Below are positions 6,609 through 12,712 of a stretch of DNA of 13,535 nucleotides, piece after piece. The DNA is taken from the NCBI GenBank assembly GCA_007117775.1, contig SKFX01000084.1, positions 1 through 13,535 of the forward strand, given 5' to 3'. This DNA comes from Ilumatobacteraceae bacterium (GTDB lineage Bacteria; Actinomycetota; Acidimicrobiia; Acidimicrobiales; Ilumatobacteraceae). Numbering within the stretch: position 1 is the first letter of the stretch; each line of letters begins with the position of its first letter. The position numbers were made by a program, and so were the translations under genes. Under the pieces are notes generated by a model that had not been told where the DNA came from, made no database searches, and saw only the letters and a list, made by a program, of their open reading frames with translations.

Positions 6609-8090
6609 ATGCTGCGCAGGACACGCCATCGCGACGAACCGACCACCACCGAGGAAGACCGGGTCGAGGACCGACTTGATGAGACCGGCGGCTGGCTGTT
6701 CACGGACCGTGCCGAGGCCGGTGAACTCTTGGCGGATCGACTCGGTGCGCTGGATCCCAACACCGTCGTCGTGGCGATCCCGCGCGGCGGTGTGCCCGTC
6801 GCAGCGGCGGTGGCGCGCCGATTCGGCATCGCACTCGATGTGGCGATCGTCCGCAAGCTCGGCGCGCCGGGCCGACGCGAACTGGCGATCGGTGCCGTCG
6901 GCGAGGGCGGAATCACCGTCATCAGCGAACAGATGACCCGACAGTTCGGTGTCAGCGCCGATCAACTGCGCGATCTCGAACGTCATGAACGCGCCGAGGT
7001 GCAACAACGCGAGTACCAGATCCGCTCGGTACTGCCACCGATCGGGTTGACCGGCCGCTCGGTGGTGATCGTCGATGATGGTGTGGCCACCGGATCGACG
7101 CTGTTGGCGGCATGTCGAGTGGTGCGCGCCCATGCCCCGAGCCGGATCACCGTGGCGGTACCCGTGGCACCACCGGGATGGAAACTCGGCTTCGGCGACG
7201 CCGCCGACGCGTACCTGAGCTGTTACACACCCGAGGACTTCATGGCCGTGGGCCAGTGGTACCGCGACTTTCCCGCGGTCGCCGATGCCGAGATGCTGCG
7301 CGATCTCACCGAAGCCCGCGCCACCATGGGATCGCCGGGCGATCTGGTGATGTCGGCTGAGATGGAGCGCCCTGAGCACCCTGGGAACCCCGACGTTGCC
7401 GGCAACCCGGTGGCGGTGCTCGGCCACGGCAGCGCCGCCGAGTACGATCTCGACATCGAGATCACGATCAAAGCTGAACACGCCGGCACCGACGGTGAAC
7501 CGCTGATCGGCTGGCTGAACGTGCCCGCCGGTGCGACCGGGGTGGTGGTCTTCGTCCACGGATCGGGCAGCGGTCGGATGAGCCCACGCAACCACAGCGT
7601 CGCCGAGGTCTTCCACCGTCATGGCATCGGCACCGTGTTGGTGGATCTGTTGAGCATGACCGAACAGGCCGACGCCGAGCGCTCCTTCGACATTGCACTG
7701 TTGGCCGACCGCACCGCGGCGATCTGTGCGCACCTCCGCTCGACCGAGGTCGGCCACCTGCCGATCGCACTGTTCGGCGGGAGCACCGGTGCGGCCGCAG
7801 CGTTGCGGGCCACCGCTGACGATCCGGCGATCACGACGGTGGTCAGCCGCGGTGGACGGGTCGATCTGGCAGCCGATCAGCTGCGGGATCTGGCACAGCC
7901 GGTGCTGATGATCGTCGGTGGCCACGACGAGTGGGTTCTGACCATCAACCAGAAGGCGATGGACGCGCTGCCCGACGGATCAGACCTGGTGGTGGTGCCG
8001 GGGGCATCGCATCTGTTCAGCGAGCCCGGGGCACTCGAGCGGGTCGCCAACACTGCAGCGAATTGGTTCCTCGGGCACTGGCCGCGCTGA
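6609..8090 (+). CDS. phosphoribosyltransferase-alpha/beta hydrolase fusion protein
   Basis: The protein has 493 residues and two domains. Residues about 30-235 form a type I phosphoribosyltransferase: DRAEAGELLADRL, then AIPRGGVPVA near 56-65, RKLGAPGRRE near 82-91, and the PRPP-binding loop SVVIVDDGVATGST at 151-164. After a linker, residues about 280-493 form a dienelactone-hydrolase-like alpha/beta hydrolase: VFVHGSGSG near 314-322, nucleophile Ser392 in FGGSTGA, Asp440 in VGGHDEW and His468 in GASHLF. Both active sites look complete. The same fusion is known in other actinobacteria, including mycobacteria, but its reaction is not established as far as I know. The ATG at 6609 is taken because little conserved sequence precedes the first domain; there is no good ribosome-binding site. 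The heliorhodopsin gene follows on the same strand after 43 bp. Confidence 0.88.
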   Translation: MLRRTRHRDEPTTTEEDRVEDRLDETGGWLFTDRAEAGELLADRLGALDPNTVVVAIPRGGVPVAAAVARRFGIALDVAIVRKLGAPGRRELAIGAVGEGGITVISEQMTRQFGVSADQLRDLERHERAEVQQREYQIRSVLPPIGLTGRSVVIVDDGVATGSTLLAACRVVRAHAPSRITVAVPVAPPGWKLGFGDAADAYLSCYTPEDFMAVGQWYRDFPAVADAEMLRDLTEARATMGSPGDLVMSAEMERPEHPGNPDVAGNPVAVLGHGSAAEYDLDIEITIKAEHAGTDGEPLIGWLNVPAGATGVVVFVHGSGSGRMSPRNHSVAEVFHRHGIGTVLVDLLSMTEQADAERSFDIALLADRTAAICAHLRSTEVGHLPIALFGGSTGAAAALRATADDPAITTVVSRGGRVDLAADQLRDLAQPVLMIVGGHDEWVLTINQKAMDALPDGSDLVVVPGASHLFSEPGALERVANTAANWFLGHWPR

Positions 8091-8099
8091 GCGTCGGTC

Positions 8100-8127
8100 T
8101 TGATTCGGAGCCGATCTGGACTAAACA
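8100..8127 (+). promoter_or_regulatory. possible promoter of the heliorhodopsin gene
   Basis: TTGATT (8100-8105) and TAAACA (8122-8127) are separated by 16 nt, and TAAACA lies exactly 6 nt before the ATG. The -10 match is modest. The intervening AGGAAC could instead act as a close ribosome-binding site on a readthrough mRNA from the upstream gene. Confidence 0.35.
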
Positions 8128-8133
8128 GGAACG

Positions 8134-8916
8134 ATGACCATTTCCGAACCATCGACCACCGCCACCGGCGTGACACCGGAGTACCTGAAGGGCCTGTTCC
8201 GCTGGAACATCGGCTTGACGGTGCTGCACGGCCTGCAGGCGGTCGCAATTCTGGTGTTGGCGAGCAGTTTCGCGATCACGATCACCGCCACCTATCCCCA
8301 GGGGCCTCCTGGAACACGGCTCGCTGCACCCGAGACGTTGTTCGATGTGCGCATCGGGTTCGCGATCGCCGCGTTCCTGCTGTTGGCGGCCCTCGACCAT
8401 CTGATCACCGCCACGGTCGGCCGGCGTCGCTACGAGGCCGACCTGGCCGGCGGGATCAACCGCTTCCGCTGGGTCGAGTACTCGTTCAGTGCGACGCTGA
8501 TGGTGCTGATGATCGCCGCGTACTCCGGGATCACCGATATCACCGGCGTGATCGCCGTCGCCGGGGCGAATGTGGCGATGATCCTGTTCGGCTGGATCCA
8601 AGAGCGCATGAACCCGCCCGGACGCACCCGCACCACCATGGTGCCGTTCTGGTTCGGCACCCTGGTGGGCCTCGCTCCGTGGTTGGCGATCGCCGTCAAC
8701 ATCATCGGTGCCGATGAGGTCCCCGGGTTCGTCTACGGGATCTTCTTCGCGCAGCTGGCGTTCTTCTTCTCGTTCGGCCTGAACCAGTGGCTGCAGTATC
8801 GAGGGGTCGGTGCGTGGCGCAGCTACGCGTTCGGCGAGAAGGCCTATCTGGTGCTCAGCCTCGGCGCCAAGTCGGTGCTCGCCTGGCAGATCTACGGCGG
8901 CTCACTGGCCACCTGA
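8134..8916 (+). CDS. heliorhodopsin
   Basis: The protein has 260 residues and seven hydrophobic helices, and is complete. Helix C carries the heliorhodopsin signature FRWVEYSFSATLM with Glu115, the Schiff-base counterion position (Glu107 in the 48C12 protein). Helix G carries LSLGAKSVLAWQIYGG with Lys246, the retinal-binding lysine. His32 and His89 sit 57 residues apart, as do His23 and His80 of 48C12. Heliorhodopsins have an inverted membrane topology relative to type-1 rhodopsins and slow photocycles. They do not generally pump ions, and a sensory or stress-linked role is proposed. No retinal-forming gene (blh or carotenoid cyclase) is in the window, so chromophore supply must come from elsewhere. 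The gene follows the fusion hydrolase by 43 bp and converges on the beta-lactamase-fold gene, with a hairpin between them. Confidence 0.95.
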   Translation: MTISEPSTTATGVTPEYLKGLFRWNIGLTVLHGLQAVAILVLASSFAITITATYPQGPPGTRLAAPETLFDVRIGFAIAAFLLLAALDHLITATVGRRRYEADLAGGINRFRWVEYSFSATLMVLMIAAYSGITDITGVIAVAGANVAMILFGWIQERMNPPGRTRTTMVPFWFGTLVGLAPWLAIAVNIIGADEVPGFVYGIFFAQLAFFFSFGLNQWLQYRGVGAWRSYAFGEKAYLVLSLGAKSVLAWQIYGGSLAT

Positions 8917-8924
8917 CACGATCC

Positions 8925-8939
8925 GCTGAGGCGCTCAGC
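8925..8939. terminator. bidirectional hairpin between heliorhodopsin and beta-lactamase-fold genes
   Basis: GCTGAG (8925-8930) and CTCAGC (8934-8939) pair across a 3-nt loop, in the 18-bp gap between convergent stops, and include the minus-strand stop codon. There is no T-tract. Confidence 0.5.
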
Positions 8940-10368
8940 TGTCGATCGCGTCGGAGACGGCCTTGGTGACCACCGCCAGTACCGCTGCTGACAGCGCTCC
9001 GATATCGGGGGTGACCTGAACCAGGTTCGCCGATGTCGCCAGTGTGAGGCCCAACTCGGGGACATACACCGCATCGGAGCGGAACCCGGGCACCCCACCA
9101 CCATGTGAGTAGGTGACATAGCCCTCGGTGTCCGCGCGGTTGATGCCGAGGCCATAACCGGTGGCCTCACCGTCCCACGGGGTGGTGAACGCTTCGACGG
9201 TTTCGGGGCTCAGCGTCATCGGATCGAACATCTGCGAGAACGCCCGCGCCACCGAGGTGGCGGTGGCCTCGATACCGCCACCGGTCCATCCCGCTGAGCG
9301 CAGTACCGCCTGGGGTGCCACAGAGATGTCAAGGAAGTCCCCCACCTGGGCCTCATCGCTGGAGGCGGTGTCACCGGCGATCGACTGGATCGCGATCTTC
9401 AACAACCCCTCGACGTAGCCGTTGACGGTGTCGACCGGCGGCTCTTGGGTCGGGGGCAGATAGGCGTCGACGGCACCGGCGGGCACGAACAGTCGTTCCT
9501 CGAGCACCACCGCCGCGTCCTGGCCGGTGAGTTCCTCGATGATGAGGCCGGCGACGATATGGCCGACGGTGTTGTAGTTGTAGTCGGTGCCGGGCACGAA
9601 CTGCGGGCCGCGCTCGGCCGCCCACGCAACGACCTCGCGCGGATCGAGCGCGGTGTCGAGACGATCCGCGACGAGCGCATAGAAGCCCGGATCGAAGGCG
9701 AATTCGGCGAACCCGTCGGTGTGATCGAGGATCTGGCGGACGGTGACGAGCGGGCCGTAGTCCACCCCGTCGAGGACGTAGCCCTCGATCCAGTCATCGC
9801 CGAGATAGGACGCGACGGGCTCATCGAGTTCGACGAGGCCCTGCTCCACCAACTGCAGGATCAATGTCGAGGTCATCGGCTTGGTGATACTGCCGAAGCG
9901 GAACAGGTCATCGGTGGTGACCTCACGGCCTGCTGCGAGATCGGCGAACCCGGCGGCCATGGCCCACTCGCCACCGCCGAGCACCGACTCGTCGAGCGTG
10001 AGCGCCAGCGTCACCGCCGGCGCACCGGTCTCGGCCATCCAGACGTCCACCGCGGCGGCCACCTGATCGGCGACCGATTCGAAGACTTCAGTACCCTGCG
10101 ACACCATCGGATCGGATTCGGCCGCGTCATCGGCATGATCGGCGACGGCCTCGTCGAGTGCGACATCATCGGCAACGTCATCGGTGTCGGTCACCTCGTC
10201 GGCGCCGGCCTGAGCGATCGCGCCGCTGACAGCGTCAGCACCAGACTCCGAATCCGACCCGCATGCAGCGGTGATCAGGCCGGCGACGGCAATGAGCGCG
10301 AACCAATGTCGCACCGGAGTCTTCGCGCCCGACGGCGCGTCGAACAGAGTCTTGCTGTGGCGTCCCAT
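8935..10368 (-). CDS. secreted serine beta-lactamase-fold lipoprotein (DD-peptidase/esterase type)
   Basis: The protein has 477 residues. The N-terminus is a lipoprotein signal with ITAAC at the lipobox (Cys36). An Asp/Ala/Glu-rich linker follows (about 38-88), probably holding the catalytic domain off the membrane. The domain (about 95-477) is of the class C beta-lactamase/R61 DD-peptidase family. It has SxxK as Ser160-Ile-Thr-Lys163 in RFGSITKPMTS, LDHTDGF near 214-220, and HGG at 422-424 in YSHGGGVPGF. The second motif, normally Tyr-Ser-Asn, reads Tyr265-Asn-Thr267 by alignment to neighbouring residues. Activity may be on peptidoglycan peptides or esters; antibiotic resistance should not be assumed. 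The ATG at 10368 lies 6 nt after CAAACT and lacks a clear ribosome-binding site. The gene is divergent from the response regulator with about 120 bp between them. Confidence 0.88.
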   Translation of the reverse strand: MGRHSKTLFDAPSGAKTPVRHWFALIAVAGLITAACGSDSESGADAVSGAIAQAGADEVTDTDDVADDVALDEAVADHADDAAESDPMVSQGTEVFESVADQVAAAVDVWMAETGAPAVTLALTLDESVLGGGEWAMAAGFADLAAGREVTTDDLFRFGSITKPMTSTLILQLVEQGLVELDEPVASYLGDDWIEGYVLDGVDYGPLVTVRQILDHTDGFAEFAFDPGFYALVADRLDTALDPREVVAWAAERGPQFVPGTDYNYNTVGHIVAGLIIEELTGQDAAVVLEERLFVPAGAVDAYLPPTQEPPVDTVNGYVEGLLKIAIQSIAGDTASSDEAQVGDFLDISVAPQAVLRSAGWTGGGIEATATSVARAFSQMFDPMTLSPETVEAFTTPWDGEATGYGLGINRADTEGYVTYSHGGGVPGFRSDAVYVPELGLTLATSANLVQVTPDIGALSAAVLAVVTKAVSDAIDS

Positions 10369-10374
10369 GTCCGC

Positions 10375-10418
10375 AGTTTGCCATCTGGAGGATTGTTCCT
10401 TGACATTCGGCCCCGAAT
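10375..10418. promoter_or_regulatory. divergent regulatory region with inverted repeat
   Basis: The 122-bp gap between the divergent genes holds a minus-strand -10-like CAAACT (10380-10375), a plus-strand TTGACA (10400-10405) and the inverted repeat ATTCGG-CC-CCGAAT (10405-10418), which overlaps the last base of TTGACA. No -10 at proper spacing follows TTGACA. The repeat is a candidate operator. Confidence 0.4.
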
Positions 10419-10490
10419 TCCTTTCGCGGCACCCCTACCGTGCTCTACAAGTTCCAGCGCCCCCGATCAGACAAGGACCGTCCCATCGCG

Positions 10491-11159
10491 ATGACCAGTG
10501 TTGCGCCCCGCACCCCCGCGCCGATCTCGATCATGGTGGTCGACGACCACGACATGGTCCGCACCGCGCTCTGCGACGCACTCGACGCCCAACCGCACTT
10601 CGAGGTGCTCGCCAGCGCCGATACCGCGGGCGTGGCCCTCGAGATGATCCGGGAACAACCACCTGATGTCGCCGTGCTTGACGTCCGCCTCGCCGAGGTC
10701 AGCGGGATCGAGCTGTGCGCGGCGATCGTTCGCTCGATGCCGGCGCCGGCATGTGTGATGCTGACCGCCCTCGACGATCGCTCCACGGTGCGCGATGCGG
10801 TGCGCGCCGGGGCGTCAGGCTTCGTGCGCAAGTCCAGTCACCTCGGCGCGTTGTTCGAAGCGATCGAATCGGTGGCGGCCGGACGGCCGGCGTTCGATGC
10901 CGAACTCACCGCCGGGCTGATCGACGATCTGCGCCATCCCGAACTGCGACGCGCATCGCCGCTCGATGCGCTCAACGCCGTCGAACGCGAGATCCTCAGC
11001 CATCTCTGCGACGGGCTCACCAACCGCGCTATCGCCGGTCGGGTGCATCTGGCCGAATCGACGGTGAAGAGCAATGTGTCGGCGATCCTGCGCAAGCTGT
11101 CGGTGAGTTCGCGCACCGAGGCTGCGGTGCTGGCCATGCGCCTGCACCAGGATCGGTGA
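10491..11159 (+). CDS. NarL/LuxR-family response regulator
   Basis: The protein has 222 residues. The receiver domain (about 11-130) has the acidic pair Asp18-Asp19 in MVVDDHD, the phospho-acceptor Asp64 in VAVLDVRL, the switch Thr92 and the conserved Lys114 in FVRKS. A linker leads to a LuxR-type helix-turn-helix at about 158-220, with VEREILSHLCDGLTNRAIA and AESTVKSNVSAILRKL. It should bind DNA after phosphorylation. No histidine kinase gene lies nearby, so it is an orphan here. The ATG at 10491 is chosen because AAGGA lies about 13 nt upstream and the receiver begins just after; an upstream in-frame GTG at 10440 has no ribosome-binding site. Its last 131 bp overlap the antisense signal-peptidase gene. 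It may control the divergent lipoprotein gene, but nothing in the sequence proves it. Confidence 0.9.
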   Translation: MTSVAPRTPAPISIMVVDDHDMVRTALCDALDAQPHFEVLASADTAGVALEMIREQPPDVAVLDVRLAEVSGIELCAAIVRSMPAPACVMLTALDDRSTVRDAVRAGASGFVRKSSHLGALFEAIESVAAGRPAFDAELTAGLIDDLRHPELRRASPLDALNAVEREILSHLCDGLTNRAIAGRVHLAESTVKSNVSAILRKLSVSSRTEAAVLAMRLHQDR

Positions 11160-11703
11160 CCGGCGGTACCCGTCGCGGTGTCGGCGACAGCCAGGACCAC
11201 ACCAGCGCGGCTGCAAGAGCACCGAGCACCATCGCCAGCACCATCGGCGACAGTGCAACCATCACCCACGCTGGAGAGATGGGCCCGAAGGGAACGCGGT
11301 AGGCAACGGCACCGACGATGTCGTCGGTGGTCGGCTCCCACGGATCGTCACTGGCGCGGTTATCACCGCGAGTGACATAGCGGGGCGGGGCTGCGTCATC
11401 AGGTACGCCGCCATCGAGGATCCCGACGATGCGGTGGATGATCAAGATCCCCTCGCCGGCTCGGCCGTTCGGAATCGGATACATGACCACATCGCCGACG
11501 CCGTAGTCGTCGGCGGCGCGCACCACCACCAGATCACGTGCCTGATAGGTCGGCTCCATCGAGTCACCCGAGACCCATACCAGCTGTGTTGAGCCGCCGA
11601 AGGCCATCGGCCAGTGCGTCACGATGGCGAACACCACCGCCACCAGCACCGTCATCGATGCGATGCGACCCACCCGGCGGGCCCAGGTGACGAGTCGAGT
11701 CAT
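11029..11703 (-). CDS. signal peptidase I of the Ser/His (SipW/Sec11) type
   Basis: The protein has 224 residues and belongs to the S26 family. A transmembrane helix at about 16-35 precedes the nucleophile Ser48 in VSGDSMEPT. The general base position reads His90 in ILIIHRIVG rather than the Lys of ordinary bacterial LepB, which marks the archaeal/ER-type class including Bacillus SipW. YVTRGDNRASDDPWEP (about 109-124) supplies the conserved Gly-Asp-Asn and Asp residues. A second helix lies near 145-170. SipW enzymes process a few dedicated substrates such as TasA. The start overlaps the stop of the small membrane-protein gene as ATGA, and the TasA-like gene is first in the operon. The last 43 residues are Pro/Ser/Cys-rich and encoded antisense to the response regulator. 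No stop occurs earlier, so this tail is either real or the product of a lost stop. Confidence 0.86.
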   Translation of the reverse strand: MTRLVTWARRVGRIASMTVLVAVVFAIVTHWPMAFGGSTQLVWVSGDSMEPTYQARDLVVVRAADDYGVGDVVMYPIPNGRAGEGILIIHRIVGILDGGVPDDAAPPRYVTRGDNRASDDPWEPTTDDIVGAVAYRVPFGPISPAWVMVALSPMVLAMVLGALAAALVWSWLSPTPRRVPPVTDPGAGAWPAPQPRCANSPTACAGSPTHCSSPSIRPDAPDRR

Positions 11704-11948
11704 CGCAGCTGCGGTGGGGCCGACTGGGGTATCTGCTGGGACATCACCGGTGTTGTCTCGGTGGGTACCAGCGGGAACATGAGCATCTCGAACCACACCG
11801 ACAGCACCATGATCGCCACCACCAACAGCGCGAACGCGACCGCGACGAGGAGCACCAGCCACCAGCGACGACCGCCCCCTTCGGTGACCGGCGCTGGGGT
11901 TGGTGCTCGGGTGACGGGCCCGGTGTCAGCCGGTGATGACGACGGCAA
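11700..11948 (-). CDS. small one-helix membrane protein of the signal-peptidase operon
   Basis: The protein has 82 residues if it starts at the TTG at 11948. A Pro/Thr/Ser-rich N-terminal tail (1-25) ends in GGGRR, followed by one strong transmembrane helix (about 29-57, WWLVLLVAVAFALL onward) and a polar Pro/Gln-rich tail. I recognise no family. It overlaps the end of the TasA-like gene by 23 bp and its stop overlaps the peptidase start as ATGA. This linkage is the main reason to accept it despite the rare start and the poor ribosome-binding site. Its position between substrate and peptidase suggests a membrane partner of the secretion step, comparable in place, not in sequence, to TapA of the Bacillus tapA-sipW-tasA operon. 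Confidence 0.65.
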   Translation of the reverse strand: MPSSSPADTGPVTRAPTPAPVTEGGGRRWWLVLLVAVAFALLVVAIMVLSVWFEMLMFPLVPTETTPVMSQQIPQSAPPQLR

Positions 11949-12450
11949 CTCGGATCACGTCTGTGGCCAACGGGGCCGGTGTGACCGGCAGCGTCGCGTT
12001 GATCGACGCCTGATTCGGCGGATTGTTCGGATTGCCCGGATTGCCCGACGCGTTCAGCGTGGTGGTGGCCTCCGACAGCGACGCCCCCGAGGCACCCACC
12101 AGCGTCACCGCCAGCTCCAGACCGTCACAGGCGCGGGCGATCTCGCTGACCTTGACCCGGTCCACGACATAGGCGCCGCGACCGGACTCCGCCGCGGGAT
12201 CGAAGCGGGTCAGGGACTCGACGCGGACCCCATCGGATTCACATGAGGTGATCATCGCCTGATCGGCACCGAGGCTGGTGGTGTTGATCCCGCCGAGCGT
12301 GGCCGCCGAGGCAACTGCGACCGTGCCGGCGACTGCAACCGAGACCGCGGCTGCCAGGAGGCGTCGCCGGCGTCGAGCGGTGATCTGGGGGTCCTGTGCC
12401 TCATTCATGGTGTCGGTATTGGGGATGTCGGTGTCGGCGATTTGGTTCAT
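11926..12450 (-). CDS. secreted TasA-like / SipW-substrate-like protein
   Basis: The protein has 174 residues. An unusually long polar N-terminus (1-25) leads to ARRRRRLLAAAVSVAVAG and an Ala-rich hydrophobic stretch ending VASA near 46-49, then ATLGGINTTSLGAD. This arrangement resembles signal peptides cut by SipW-type peptidases. The mature part looks all-beta, with two cysteines (70 and 108) that could form a disulfide, and an Asn/Pro/Gly-rich insert near 136-148 (ASGNPGNPNNPPN). It ends in a hydrophobic strand, VIRVAVVITG. The start at ATG 12450 is set by a good AGGAG; GTG and ATG codons upstream lack one. It is first in an operon with a membrane protein and a SipW-type peptidase. The role is inferred as an extracellular, possibly fibre-forming or surface protein; sequence alone does not prove homology to TasA. 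Confidence 0.72.
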   Translation of the reverse strand: MNQIADTDIPNTDTMNEAQDPQITARRRRRLLAAAVSVAVAGTVAVASAATLGGINTTSLGADQAMITSCESDGVRVESLTRFDPAAESGRGAYVVDRVKVSEIARACDGLELAVTLVGASGASLSEATTTLNASGNPGNPNNPPNQASINATLPVTPAPLATDVIRVAVVITG

Positions 12451-12456
12451 GGCTGT

Positions 12457-12461
12457 CTCCT
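12457..12461 (-). promoter_or_regulatory. ribosome-binding site deciding the TasA-like start
   Basis: AGGAG on the minus strand lies 6 nt before the ATG at 12450 and is the strongest Shine-Dalgarno sequence in the window. It selects this start over the upstream in-frame GTG (12492) and ATG (12471). Confidence 0.8.
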
Positions 12462-12491
12462 GGCTGGTCATGCACGCTGTGTGGTGGTGCA

Positions 12492-12509
12492 CTCAGCGAT
12501 CGCGCTGAG
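12492..12509. repeat. inverted repeat upstream of the TasA-like gene
   Basis: CTCAGCG (12492-12498) and CGCTGAG (12503-12509) form a perfect 7-bp stem with a 4-nt loop ATCG. It could be an operator or a 5' leader hairpin for the minus-strand operon. Confidence 0.5.
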
Positions 12510-12535
12510 GTCGATTGACGCTAGGAAGACCCGCC

Positions 12536-12561
12536 GTCACCGTGACCGGCATCCGGATGCC
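12536..12561. repeat. two adjacent palindromes
   Basis: GTCAC-C-GTGAC (12536-12546) is followed one base later by the perfect 14-bp palindrome GGCATCCGGATGCC (12548-12561). Both are plausible protein-binding sites in the non-coding region between divergent operons. Confidence 0.45.
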
Positions 12562-12613
12562 CGGCACCATCGGCGCCCCGGTAGCGACCATCGGGTCGAT
12601 CGCGTCATCTGTT

Positions 12614-12631
12614 CGGCCCGATCACGGGCCG
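12614..12631. repeat. GC-rich inverted repeat
   Basis: CGGCCCG and CGGGCCG form a perfect 7-bp stem around ATCA. It is a candidate operator or hairpin in the intergenic region ahead of the TetR gene. Confidence 0.45.
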
Positions 12632-12681
12632 GATCCTCAGCCCAAGGTCGGCCCGTCAAACTTCTGACAGTTCGACTCTCA

Positions 12682-12706
12682 GATCACCCCTGATCGGCGG
12701 TATGGT
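12682..12706 (+). promoter_or_regulatory. TetR-gene leaderless promoter with candidate operator
   Basis: The inverted repeat GATCA-CCCC-TGATC (12682-12695) sits just before a -10-like TATGGT (12701-12706), which is 6 nt ahead of the ATG at 12713. No good -35 is seen. The position suits autorepression by the TetR protein, but this is inference. Confidence 0.45.
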
Positions 12707-12712
12707 CGGGCA

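Noticed and set aside
6522..7925. 467-codon minus-strand open frame
   Set aside because: It lies antisense to the phosphoribosyltransferase-hydrolase fusion, whose motifs are all intact. The minus-strand product is rich in His, Arg and Gly with no recognisable domain.
9445..10494. 349-codon plus-strand open frame
   Set aside because: It is the antisense of the beta-lactamase-fold lipoprotein. The plus-strand translation shows no family features and no ribosome-binding site.
12557..12667. 36-codon plus-strand open frame starting MPGTIGAPVATIG
   Set aside because: It has no ribosome-binding site, contains the palindromes of the regulatory region, and has no recognisable family; too little support to call a gene.
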